NCBI RefSeq assembly: GCF_010500215.1
Contig: NZ_JAAGOY010000004.1
Location: 1,302,001-1,366,000 of the forward strand
Source: Aliiroseovarius sp. PrR006
Lineage (GTDB): Bacteria; Pseudomonadota; Alphaproteobacteria; Rhodobacterales; Rhodobacteraceae
DNA: 64,000 nt
Direction: 5' to 3'
Notes under the pieces: model-generated
The model's database searches: none
Seen by the model: only the letters and a program-made list of their open reading frames with translations
Told to the model about the DNA's origin: nothing
Made by a program: the position numbers and the translations under genes
In this document: piece after piece, positions 37,329 to 46,717 of the stretch
Layout of the letters: each line of letters opens with the position of its first letter
How positions within the stretch are numbered: position 1 is the first letter of the stretch

Positions 37329-38473
37329 CACTTTTGTCTCGCTCTGTGCACATGTGCGCTTTGGACCAAACCGAATCCGACCAGCAATATCAACATGGCT
37401 GATCCGCCATAACTGACCATCGGCAACGGCACCCCGACCACCGGGGCAAGGCCCATCACCATGGACATGTTCACAGCAAAGAACAAGAAGAAGGTGACGG
37501 AAATCCCAAGGATCAGAAGCGAGCTGAAACGGTCCTTGTTTTGGAAGGCTGACACGGCGCAGAAGATCAGGATCAGCACATAGAGCGTCAAAAGCGAGGC
37601 GCCCCCAAGAAAGCCGAACTCTTCTGCCAATGTGGTGAAAATGAAATCAGTGTGCTTTTCCGGCAGAAAGTTCAGGCGTGACTGCGTGCCCTGCATAAAG
37701 CCCCGCCCGGTCCAGCCCCCGGACCCTAGCGCGATCTTGGATTGGGTGATGTGATAGCCCGCCCCCAGCGGGTCCGAAGATGGGTCTAGAAACGTATCGA
37801 TCCGACGGTACTGATAGTTTTTCAGTAGCTGCCATTCCGTCCCGCGCGACATGAATACAGACGCAACCAGCCCCACGCCCGAGGCGATAACCGCCCCGAA
37901 ATACCACAAGCTGACACCTGCCAGAAACATGATCACGCCGCCCCCCGTGACCAGCAGGATCGAGGTTCCGAGGTCGGGCTGACGCAGCACCAGAAAGGTC
38001 GGCAGCATGATCAGGATCACCGGGATCAGCACCCAAAGCGGACGCGAGACCTTCTTGATATCGAGCCAGTCATAATAAGCTGCCAGCATCATCACCAAAG
38101 TGATCTTCATCAGCTCGGACGGTTGCAGACGCATGAAGCCAAGGTCGATCCAACGCTGCGCGCCCATCCCGACGGATCCGATCACCTCGACCAGAACCAG
38201 CAGGACCAGAGAGATCAGATAACCTAGCCCGGCCATGTTGCGCCAGAACCAGATGGGCACCATGGCGATGACAAACATCAGGAACATACCCAACGCAAAG
38301 CGCTTCATCTGCGCCATCGCCCACGGGTCCATCTTGCCGCCCGCAACCGAGAACAGCATCAGGAAACCCACGCTGGCCACCGCGATCAGAAGCAGCACAA
38401 GCGACCAGTTCAGATAGAGCACCTTACGCAGCCCTGACGGAACGGTTTTGACGTTATACTCAAGATAACTCAT
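37328..38473 (-). CDS. rodA: Rod-shape peptidoglycan glycosyltransferase RodA
   Basis: A 381-residue SEDS-family polymerase with ten transmembrane segments that builds lateral-wall glycan strands with PBP2. Family signatures: GAQRWIDLGFMRLQPSELMK near residue 108, ALGSGGWTGRGFMQGTQ near 247 with LPEKHTDFIFTTLAEEFGF after it, and the C-terminal LPMVSYGGSAMLILLVGFG. Its start overlaps mrdA by four bases (38470-38473). Part of mreB-mreC-mreD-mrdA-rodA-ghrA. Confidence 0.97.
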   Translation of the reverse strand: MSYLEYNVKTVPSGLRKVLYLNWSLVLLLIAVASVGFLMLFSVAGGKMDPWAMAQMKRFALGMFLMFVIAMVPIWFWRNMAGLGYLISLVLLVLVEVIGSVGMGAQRWIDLGFMRLQPSELMKITLVMMLAAYYDWLDIKKVSRPLWVLIPVILIMLPTFLVLRQPDLGTSILLVTGGGVIMFLAGVSLWYFGAVIASGVGLVASVFMSRGTEWQLLKNYQYRRIDTFLDPSSDPLGAGYHITQSKIALGSGGWTGRGFMQGTQSRLNFLPEKHTDFIFTTLAEEFGFLGGASLLTLYVLILIFCAVSAFQNKDRFSSLLILGISVTFFLFFAVNMSMVMGLAPVVGVPLPMVSYGGSAMLILLVGFGLVQSAHVHRARQK

Positions 38474-40425
38474 GCCCGGCCCTCGGCGGCTTTCACACGC
38501 TCGTCATGCGGCATGTCCAACATCTCTTCGATGTCGCGTTGGCGGGTCTGGATGGTGCCGCGCTGGTTCGCTGGATAGGCCTCAAGCGGGGGCTTACCTT
38601 TGTAAAACGCCTGCAGCATCACATCGCGCGCGATAGGCGCCGCCGCCGTCGATCCGCCACCCCCATGTTCGACCACGACGGTCACCGCATAGCGCGGGTT
38701 GTCATGGGGTGCGTAGCAGACGAACAGCGCGTGGTCGCGACGCTCCCACGGCAGATCCTCGTTGCGGAATACTCCGCGCGCGCGTTCGGCGGCGGTGATG
38801 TTGCGCACCTGACTGGTGCCAGTTTTGCCTGCCATGCGCAGGTCATCGCCGACAATTTTCGAGCGTCCAGCCGTGCCACGCCGCGCGTTCACGACCTCGT
38901 ACATGCCCTCGCGAATTGCGTTCAGATTGCTAGTGCCGATCTGAAGCGGGCCGTCATTGCGGACCGGTGTTTCGACCCCGTTGACCGAGCGGACTAGTCG
39001 CGGAGAAATCGCCTGTCCGGTCGCCAGTCTTGCGGTCATCACTGTCAACTGGAGGGGCGAGGCCAAGACGAAACCCTGACCGATGCCTGCGTTCAGACTG
39101 TCTCCAATTACCCAGTCAGCACCCCGTTGCTCGCGCTTCCACGCCTTGGTGGGGATCAGACCCTGCGCAATTGCCGAGAGGGGAAGGTCGTGACGCTCCC
39201 CCAGTCCCAACTTGCGCGCCATCGCGGCGATCTTCTCGATCCCAACGCGTTGGGCGATGTCGTAATAGTAGATGTCACAGCTTTCGCGCAGGCTTTTCGC
39301 CAGATCGACCGGCCCATGTCCCCCGCGTTTCCAACAGTGGAACCTGCGTTTGTGGACTTCGACATGACCCCAGCATTTGATGGATTCGCCGGGTTCGATC
39401 ACACCCTCTTCCAGCGCGGCCAAGGCCGTAACCATCTTGAATGTCGATCCGGGCGGGTAAGTGCCCTGCGCCGGTTTTGCCGCCAGCGGACGGTATTTGT
39501 CGTTCAGAAGCCCGCTGTAGTCCTTGCTGGAGATCCCGCGCACGAACTTGTTGGGATCAAACGTAGGCGCCGAGCCGATGGCCAGCACGTCCCCCGTCTG
39601 AGTGTCCATCACCACCGCAGCAGCACTTTCACCCGCAAGGCGCGCTTGCACATAGGCTTGCAGGTCGGCGTCCACAGTCAGCTGGATGTTGTCGCCTGCG
39701 CGGCCTTCCTCGCGGTCCAGCTCGCGCATCTCGCGGCCCACGGCGTTTACTTCAACCTCGCGCGTGCCGGCGGATCCGCGCAGATCCAGCTCCATCTTCG
39801 CTTCAACACCGCTTTTGCCGATCTGGAAACGCGGGATTTGCAAAAGCGGATCTGGATCTTCCAGCTTTGACAGATCATAATCCGACACCGGTCCCACATA
39901 GCCAATCACATGGGCGAAATCGTCGGCGCGTGGATAGCTGCGCGACAGGCCCACTTCGGCGGTGATGCCGGGCAGCGCGGGGGCGTTCACGGCAACCTCG
40001 GCCACGTCTTCCCACGCAACGCGGTCGGCGACGGTGACGGGCACGAAAGGGCTGCGACGGCGCATTTCGTCCAAGATGCGTTTCACCTCTGCGTCATCGA
40101 TCCAGACGATCTTGCGCAGGCGGTTCAGCACCGCTTCGGGATCGTCTGCATCCTCACGCACGATGACGATGCGATAGTTCTGTTCGTTGCCCGCGATCAG
40201 CACGCCATTGCGGTCATAGATCAACCCGCGCGCGGGCGGTAGCAACGAGAACTTCACCCGGTTTTCTTCGGCCAGATCGCGGTATTCGTCGGCCTGCTCG
40301 ACCTGCATATAGCGCATCCGCCCCACCAGCATTGCCGCGAACGAAACCTGAAGACCGCCAAGAAACAATCCCCGACGGGTGATCTTGCGGGCGCTGGCAT
40401 CGGTATCTTGGGGGGATCGCTTCAT
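38470..40425 (-). CDS. mrdA: Penicillin-binding protein 2
   Basis: A 651-residue class B PBP, the transpeptidase of the elongation machinery. One N-terminal membrane anchor (RRGLFLGGLQVSFAAMLVGRMRYM), pedestal dimerisation domain (residues 60-260), then the transpeptidase with SxxK as STFKMVTALAAL near residue 332, SxN/SCD as RESCDIYYY near 390 and KTGTS near 540. The start overlaps mreD by four bases (40422-40425). Beta-lactam target; periplasmic. Confidence 0.97.
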   Translation of the reverse strand: MKRSPQDTDASARKITRRGLFLGGLQVSFAAMLVGRMRYMQVEQADEYRDLAEENRVKFSLLPPARGLIYDRNGVLIAGNEQNYRIVIVREDADDPEAVLNRLRKIVWIDDAEVKRILDEMRRRSPFVPVTVADRVAWEDVAEVAVNAPALPGITAEVGLSRSYPRADDFAHVIGYVGPVSDYDLSKLEDPDPLLQIPRFQIGKSGVEAKMELDLRGSAGTREVEVNAVGREMRELDREEGRAGDNIQLTVDADLQAYVQARLAGESAAAVVMDTQTGDVLAIGSAPTFDPNKFVRGISSKDYSGLLNDKYRPLAAKPAQGTYPPGSTFKMVTALAALEEGVIEPGESIKCWGHVEVHKRRFHCWKRGGHGPVDLAKSLRESCDIYYYDIAQRVGIEKIAAMARKLGLGERHDLPLSAIAQGLIPTKAWKREQRGADWVIGDSLNAGIGQGFVLASPLQLTVMTARLATGQAISPRLVRSVNGVETPVRNDGPLQIGTSNLNAIREGMYEVVNARRGTAGRSKIVGDDLRMAGKTGTSQVRNITAAERARGVFRNEDLPWERRDHALFVCYAPHDNPRYAVTVVVEHGGGGSTAAAPIARDVMLQAFYKGKPPLEAYPANQRGTIQTRQRDIEEMLDMPHDERVKAAEGRA

Positions 40426-40961
40426 GCTGCCTGGCTCCGCACCGGATCGTCACCGGGTTGAAGCTTTTCAACGCCCAACACGAAGACTGACACGAAGACC
40501 ACCGCCGGGTAGATCGCAACGGTTGCCATAAACTGCAACAAAGCGCGGCCAACGGGAATCTGGTCAACAAAGAAGACCGTAAGGAAGATCCGCTCGGCCA
40601 ACAGCATCGCCAGCAGAACGGCGGCGACAACGCCCCATTCGATCATGAAGGGCTGCTCGCGCAAGCCGACCTCGCGCCGCCTTAGCATCTCGAGCCCGAT
40701 CACCGCCATCAGCGCGCCGACGGCGGGAATGTCCTGATACAGAAGATCGTTCAGGAAAATCAGGGCGACGACCAGAAGGATGGGCACATAGTCCGGGCGG
40801 CGCAGCATCCAAGCCACCACGACGGCCATGAAGATGTCGGGGCCGGGGAAGCGTCCGGCGCTAAGGTCTAGTGGCAGGAGCCTCACAAACAGAAGGCCCG
40901 CCGAGATCGCAATCAACAGCCCCCAGAAGCCCCAGCGCAGAAGCGTCACGCGATCTGTCAT
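40422..40961 (-). CDS. mreD: Rod shape-determining protein MreD
   Basis: A 179-residue inner-membrane protein with five or six helices (LLRWGFWGLLIAISAGLLFVR; DIFMAVVVAWMLRRPDYVPILLVVALIFLNDLLYQ in two parts; VVAAVLLAMLLAERIFLTVFF). It belongs to the MreBCD elongasome. Overlaps mreC (40958-40961) and mrdA (40422-40425) by four bases each, so its translation is coupled on both sides. Confidence 0.93.
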   Translation of the reverse strand: MTDRVTLLRWGFWGLLIAISAGLLFVRLLPLDLSAGRFPGPDIFMAVVVAWMLRRPDYVPILLVVALIFLNDLLYQDIPAVGALMAVIGLEMLRRREVGLREQPFMIEWGVVAAVLLAMLLAERIFLTVFFVDQIPVGRALLQFMATVAIYPAVVFVSVFVLGVEKLQPGDDPVRSQAA

Positions 40962-41884
40962 TCGCCCTGCCCTCCGTCCGCGCTGGCGGCATCCTCCGCG
41001 TCGACCGGTTCGGGTGGCACGGCAGGGCTGGCAACGATCAGGCTACCCTCGCCCTCGACCATTTCGCCGGGGTGGCTGCGCAGGACGCGTAGGAACTGAA
41101 GCCGTTCATAGTCCGCGGCCAGCCGGACGCGCAGACGCCGGTCGGTGCCCAGCGCCACATGCCCGACAAGCAGCCCCGCGGGGAACACGCCGCCATCACC
41201 GGACGACACCACGCGATCGCCGGGCCGGACCTTTTCGGGGCTTTCTAGAAACTCGATCGGCGGGACGGCCGAGTTGTCGCCCACCAGAAGCGCATCCTGC
41301 CCCGAGGGCTGAACAGTGATCGGAATGCGGCTGTTGCTGTCCGTCAGCAGGATCACACGACTGGTGCTTTTCCCCACGCCCGCGATCCGCCCTGCAAGCC
41401 CAAGGCCATCAGTCGTCGCCCAGCCATCCACCAGCCCGTCGCGGGTGCCGATGTTCAGCAGCACTGACTGTCGGAAGGGCGAGCCGCTATCAGCCAGCAC
41501 AACGCCGGTCACATAGCTGAGCTGCGCATCCAGTCGCACATTATTCAGGTTCAGAAGCTGGGCGTTTTCCTGTTCCAACTGAAGGGCTGCTTCCTTCCAC
41601 GCCTTCATCTGTTGAAGCTCGCGGCGCAGTTCCTGGTTCTGTTCGTAGATCCGTTGGTAGGACTGGAAGTCCTCGACCATGCCGACCAACTTGGTCACGG
41701 GCACCAAGGCCCAGTCGAAGCTGGGCACCACAGTGTCGATCAGATTTGCGCGGAAGCGTTCAACCCGAGGGCTATCGATCCGCCAGACCAGAAAGACCAG
41801 AAACAGGCACAGCATAAGCAGGCCGACAAAAAGCCTGCGCAGCGGACGGCCGTATTCCTCGGTCTGGTTCGGTTTGCGTGCCAA
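40958..41884 (-). CDS. mreC: Rod shape-determining protein MreC
   Basis: A 308-residue bitopic protein: one membrane helix (RRLFVGLLMLCLFLVFLVW), a coiled coil (FQSYQRIYEQNQELRRELQQ to QLEQENAQLLNLNN) and the periplasmic beta domains (TGVVLADSGSPFRQSVLLN, GRIAGVGKSTSRVILLTDSN). MreC bridges MreB and PBP2. An acidic C-terminal tail (VPPEPVDAEDAASADGGQGE) is dispensable-looking. It follows mreB by 51 bases. Confidence 0.96.
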   Translation of the reverse strand: MARKPNQTEEYGRPLRRLFVGLLMLCLFLVFLVWRIDSPRVERFRANLIDTVVPSFDWALVPVTKLVGMVEDFQSYQRIYEQNQELRRELQQMKAWKEAALQLEQENAQLLNLNNVRLDAQLSYVTGVVLADSGSPFRQSVLLNIGTRDGLVDGWATTDGLGLAGRIAGVGKSTSRVILLTDSNSRIPITVQPSGQDALLVGDNSAVPPIEFLESPEKVRPGDRVVSSGDGGVFPAGLLVGHVALGTDRRLRVRLAADYERLQFLRVLRSHPGEMVEGEGSLIVASPAVPPEPVDAEDAASADGGQGE

Positions 41885-41935
41885 TCTGGCCTCCGGTTAC
41901 CCGACGGGCGCGCCCCACCGGCGGGGCAGACCCGA

Positions 41936-43159
<1,224 letters not shown>

Positions 43160-43177
43160 TCACTTTTCGAACTAAAC

Positions 43178-43209
43178 GTAAAAATGCGGGCAAATTGCTT
43201 TGCCCGCAT
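43178..43209 (-). terminator. leuA intrinsic terminator
   Basis: Perfect 11-bp stem (ATGCGGGCAAA / TTTGCCCGCAT) with a 4-base loop, followed on the minus strand by TTTTT. It begins 12 bases after the leuA stop. Confidence 0.93.
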
Positions 43210-43220
43210 CTTGTTTCAGA

Positions 43221-44759
43221 TCAGACGCCCTCGGGCTTGGTCTTCTCGCGGCGCGTGATCAGGTTGTTCAGCGCGTTCACGTAAGCCCGAACCGAGGCCA
43301 GGATCGTATCGGTGTGCGAAGACTGGCCGGTCACGATCTTGCCGTTCTCTTCCATCCGAACCGAGACCGTCGCCTGTGCGTCGGTGCCTTCGGTCACAGC
43401 GTGGACTTGGTACAGCTGCAGACGTGCTTCGTGCGGGAAGATCATCTTCACACAGTTGAATGCTGCGTCGACCGGCCCGTCACCTTCCGAACTGACCTTA
43501 TGCTCGACCCCGTTCACGGTCATGGTCAGATCGGCGGTATTCTTCTCTTCGGTGCCCGCAACCACGCGCAGCGATTTCACCTGCAGCTGGTCATTGGCAT
43601 CGTCGGTACCGTCGGTCATCAACGCGACGATGTCCTCGTCGAACACCTCTTTCTTGGTGTCGGCCAGTTCCTTGAAGCGCACGAAGACGTCCTTCAACTG
43701 ATTGTCGCCCACATCAAAGCCCAGATCATTCAGCTTGGCCTTCAATGCCGCCCGGCCCGAGTGCTTGCCCAAGGGCAGCGAGGTTCCAGCCAGACCGATG
43801 TCTTCGGGGCGCATGATCTCGAAGTTTTCCGGGTTCTTCAGCATGCCGTCCTGATGGATCCCGCTTTCATGGGCGAAAGCGTTCTTGCCGACGATGGCCT
43901 TGTTGTACTGCACCGCAAAACCCGACACCTGCGCCACGCGACGCGAGATGTTCATGATCTTGGTGGTGTCGATCCCGGTTTGATACGGCATAATGTCGTT
44001 GCGCACTTTCAAGGCCATCACGACCTCTTCCAGCGCAGTGTTGCCGGCCCGCTCGCCCAAACCGTTGATGGTACATTCGATCTGGCGCGCGCCTGCTTCA
44101 ACAGCGGCCAAGGCGTTGGCGGTCGCCATGCCCAGATCGTTGTGACAGTGGGTGGCAAACACGATTTCGTCCGCGCCCGGCACACGTTCGATCAGCATGC
44201 GGATCAGGTCCGCACTTTCACGCGGGGCGGTATAGCCCACCGTGTCGGGAATGTTGATCGTGGTCGCACCCGCTTTGATCGCAATCTCGATCACGCGGCA
44301 CAGATAGTCATGTTCCGTCCGGGTCGCGTCCATCGGCGACCACTGCACATTGTCCACCAAGTTGCGCGCATGGCTGACGGTCTCGTGGATCAGGTCGGCC
44401 ATTTCATCCTGCGACAGGTTCGGAATGGCACGGTGCAGGGGCGAGGTGCCGATGAAAGTGTGAATGCGCGGCTTAGCTGCCTTGCGCACCGCTTCGGCAC
44501 AGCGGTCGATGTCTTTGAAATTCGCGCGGCTCAGGCCACAGATCACCGAGTTCTTCGAACGCTCGGCGATCTCGGACACAGCGGCAAAGTCGCCTTCCGA
44601 CGCAATCGGGAAGCCCGCCTCGATGATGTCCACGCCCATCTCGTCCAGCATCTCGGCGATCTCGAGCTTTTCGTCATGAGTCATGGTCGCGCCGGGGCTT
44701 TGTTCACCGTCACGCAAAGTGGTGTCGAAAATCAACACGTGATCCGAGGGATTGGTCAT
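43221..44759 (-). CDS. leuA: 2-isopropylmalate synthase
   Basis: A 512-residue enzyme of leucine synthesis: acetyl-CoA + 2-oxoisovalerate to 2-isopropylmalate. DRE-TIM motif LIFDTTLRDGEQSPGATM near residue 9, metal ligands in ATHCHNDLGMATANALAAVE near 200, and a C-terminal LeuA regulatory domain (from about residue 390) that binds leucine for feedback inhibition. An upstream leader peptide with a Leu-codon run suggests attenuation as well. Single gene with its own terminator. Confidence 0.97.
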   Translation of the reverse strand: MTNPSDHVLIFDTTLRDGEQSPGATMTHDEKLEIAEMLDEMGVDIIEAGFPIASEGDFAAVSEIAERSKNSVICGLSRANFKDIDRCAEAVRKAAKPRIHTFIGTSPLHRAIPNLSQDEMADLIHETVSHARNLVDNVQWSPMDATRTEHDYLCRVIEIAIKAGATTINIPDTVGYTAPRESADLIRMLIERVPGADEIVFATHCHNDLGMATANALAAVEAGARQIECTINGLGERAGNTALEEVVMALKVRNDIMPYQTGIDTTKIMNISRRVAQVSGFAVQYNKAIVGKNAFAHESGIHQDGMLKNPENFEIMRPEDIGLAGTSLPLGKHSGRAALKAKLNDLGFDVGDNQLKDVFVRFKELADTKKEVFDEDIVALMTDGTDDANDQLQVKSLRVVAGTEEKNTADLTMTVNGVEHKVSSEGDGPVDAAFNCVKMIFPHEARLQLYQVHAVTEGTDAQATVSVRMEENGKIVTGQSSHTDTILASVRAYVNALNNLITRREKTKPEGV

Positions 44760-44797
44760 TGTCTTGGTCTCTTTAGATATAAGTTCTTAGCCTTTGT

Positions 44798-44876
44798 GGC
44801 CCATAAAGTTCGGGCCGGTTCGTGGCGCGGCTGGCGTGTCCCCTGAGCGGTCGCGCCAAAACGGCACGCTCAGAGG
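44798..44876 (-). promoter_or_regulatory. leuA leader RNA structures (putative attenuator)
   Basis: Competing helices after the leucine codons. Stem A pairs CCTCTGAGCG (44876-44867) with CGCTCAGGGG (44849-44840) and overlaps the last Leu codon and the stop of the leader peptide. Stem B pairs TGGCGCG (44858-44852) with CGCGCCA (44829-44823), using bases inside the loop of stem A. A third short stem, GGCCC/GGGCC, lies at 44816-44798. No U-tract follows, so control may be translational or Rho-linked instead of by an intrinsic terminator. Confidence 0.6.
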
Positions 44877-44938
44877 CGGCTAAGTAGTAGCAGAAGGCCC
44901 TGTGCGGGGCGGAAAGTGATATGGGTCTGCGTGTTCAT
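44870..44938 (-). CDS. leuA leader peptide (22 residues)
   Basis: A short open frame upstream of leuA encoding MNTQTHITFRPAQG followed by LLLLL, S, R, L and TGA: five consecutive leucine codons (CTT CTG CTA CTA CTT) and a sixth near the stop. This is the hallmark of ribosome-mediated attenuation by charged tRNA-Leu. There is no Shine-Dalgarno; the predicted -10 box ends 7 bases before the ATG, so the message likely begins at or within a base or two of the AUG (leaderless). Confidence 0.85.
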   Translation of the reverse strand: MNTQTHITFRPAQGLLLLLSRL

Positions 44939-44945
44939 GGGCGCA

Positions 44946-44973
44946 AATATACGTCGGTTTCCGTCGAGTTAAA
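44946..44973 (-). promoter_or_regulatory. Predicted leuA promoter
   Basis: Minus-strand TTTAAC (44973-44968), 16-base spacer, TATATT (44951-44946). Transcription would start at about 44939-44938, the first base of the leader-peptide ATG. Confidence 0.55.
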
Positions 44974-45020
44974 GCCCTTTTTTACGGAATATCGCCCAAA
45001 GAGGGTCAACCAAGCGGGTG

Positions 45021-46535
45021 TCACTCGCTATCAGTCTGATCCTCGGTGGGCTCAGCAATTGTCCCCGCGGTCGAGGCACCCCCTGCCGCTTCAGCCGCCG
45101 CCGCGGCCGCGTCGCTGTCCAGCGCAGGGGCCGGGGCGGCTTCGATCGCACCCGCGATCAAGCCGTTTTCCCAAGCGCCTTCTTCCTGGCTGCCATCCGC
45201 ACGCGTGACCACACCTTGACCGTGGCGCTTACCGTCCTTGAAGCCGCCTTCATAGCGGTCGCCGCCGGGGTAGATCGCGATGCCCTGCCCGTGGAACACG
45301 CCTGCGGCCCATTCGCCGTCATAGCTGAACCCGTCAGCTGTCTTGTAGGTGCCGCGCCCTTCACGGTTGCCGCCCACGAAACCGCCCTCATAGACCGATC
45401 CATCCGCCAGTTTCGAGACACCCAGACCGTGGAACATCCCCAACTGCCATCCGCCGGTATAGCTGGCGCCATCGGCGGTTTCCAACGTGCCCTCGCCGTC
45501 AAATAATGCGTCTTTGAACGCCCCTTCGTAGCGCGCACCATCAGCAAGCAGCGCGATGCCGCTGCCCTCAATCACGCCCCCAGTCCAGTCGCCTTCAAAG
45601 CTGCCGCCATCAGGATAGGTAATCATGCCCACACCATCGGGAAGACCCGCGCGGAACTGGCCCTTGTAGACCGAGCCATCGGGATAGGTCACGCTCCCAT
45701 CGCCTTCGATCACACCGGCCACCCAGCTGCCCTGATACCGATAGCCATCGGCTCCGACAAAGATGCCCTGACCATGCCGCTGATCGACGTCAAAGCCGCC
45801 CTCATAGCGGTCACCATTGGCGTAATCGACCGTCCCGGCCCCTTGACGAGCCCCAGCCTGAAACTGGCCCGAATACACATCCCCGTTGGCCTGCGTCAGC
45901 ACGCCGTCGCCATTCATCTGACCCTGCGCCCAGTTGCCCTCGTACATCATGCCATCCGATTGCGTTAGCTTGCCCGTACCGTCGCGTTCTCCGCCACGCA
46001 TACCGCCTTCGTAAACCGAGCCGTCCGGATAGGACGACGTGCCCCGGCCTTCCTTCACGCCGGAAACCCAATCGCCTTCATAGATATAACCCGAGGGGCT
46101 TTGCAGCCGCCCCTGCCCGTGGTGCATCGCGTTGCGAAAACCGCCTTCGTACTGAAGACCATTGGCATAGAGCGCCAGACCCGAGCCATTGATCTTGCCA
46201 TCGACCCAGTCCCCTTCGAAGCTAGCACCATCGGCAAAGGTGATCTTCCCGAAGCCCTCGGGTTTGCCCTTCACGAAACTACCTTCATAGAGCGATCCAT
46301 TGGGGAAGCGCGCAACGCCCTGCCCGACGATCTCGCCTTCCATAAACTCGCCAGTATATTCATAGCCCGACGGCAGGGTCAGCGTGCCCATGCCATGCTG
46401 CAAGCCACCCTTGAACGTCCCCTCATAGACCGATCCGTCTTCGTATTGTTTGGTATCAACCTGCGCCAGCGCCACCGTGGGCAACACAAGCGCCAAAGCG
46501 ACCATGCTGCGAATTCCGATCAGGGGGCTTTGCAT
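45021..46535 (-). CDS. Exported MORN-repeat protein
   Basis: A 504-residue protein with a signal peptide (MQSPLIGIRSMVALALVLPTVALAQ, read as start MQSPLIGIRSM and cleavage after ALA) and 18 full MORN repeats of exactly 23 residues from about residue 36 to 450, plus a partial 19th. Each follows YEGxFxxGxxxGxGxxxxxDGxx. An Ala/Glu-rich low-complexity tail closes it. MORN arrays form elongated beta sheets that bind proteins or lipids. ATG 46535 has GAGG 7 bases upstream. It is 110 bases upstream of the leuA leader on the other side; no partner gene is adjacent. Confidence 0.88.
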   Translation of the reverse strand: MQSPLIGIRSMVALALVLPTVALAQVDTKQYEDGSVYEGTFKGGLQHGMGTLTLPSGYEYTGEFMEGEIVGQGVARFPNGSLYEGSFVKGKPEGFGKITFADGASFEGDWVDGKINGSGLALYANGLQYEGGFRNAMHHGQGRLQSPSGYIYEGDWVSGVKEGRGTSSYPDGSVYEGGMRGGERDGTGKLTQSDGMMYEGNWAQGQMNGDGVLTQANGDVYSGQFQAGARQGAGTVDYANGDRYEGGFDVDQRHGQGIFVGADGYRYQGSWVAGVIEGDGSVTYPDGSVYKGQFRAGLPDGVGMITYPDGGSFEGDWTGGVIEGSGIALLADGARYEGAFKDALFDGEGTLETADGASYTGGWQLGMFHGLGVSKLADGSVYEGGFVGGNREGRGTYKTADGFSYDGEWAAGVFHGQGIAIYPGGDRYEGGFKDGKRHGQGVVTRADGSQEEGAWENGLIAGAIEAAPAPALDSDAAAAAAEAAGGASTAGTIAEPTEDQTDSE

Positions 46536-46717
46536 CTCGAAACCTCGTTCAATTTCTTTGACTTGTTCTTGGACGGCCGAAGCCCATTCCGGCACAGACT
46601 ATGCCGTCCAAAAAGCGTAGACAACGCTTTTCCCGTTCAGCCTCTTTATCCTGCGGGCAAACCTGCTACATCTGTGCCGAACCATCCCCCGCAAAGCCGG
46701 GAAGAAGGACAAGCGCG

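Noticed and set aside
45100-46430. CRISPR-like 69-base periodicity
   Set aside because: The period is the 23-codon MORN unit within one open frame; units vary in sequence and there are no spacers.
46611-46631. AAAAGCG/CGCTTTT hairpin between the MORN and nadE genes as a terminator
   Set aside because: It lies between divergent starts where a terminator would have no upstream gene to end; it may be an operator, but nothing more supports that.
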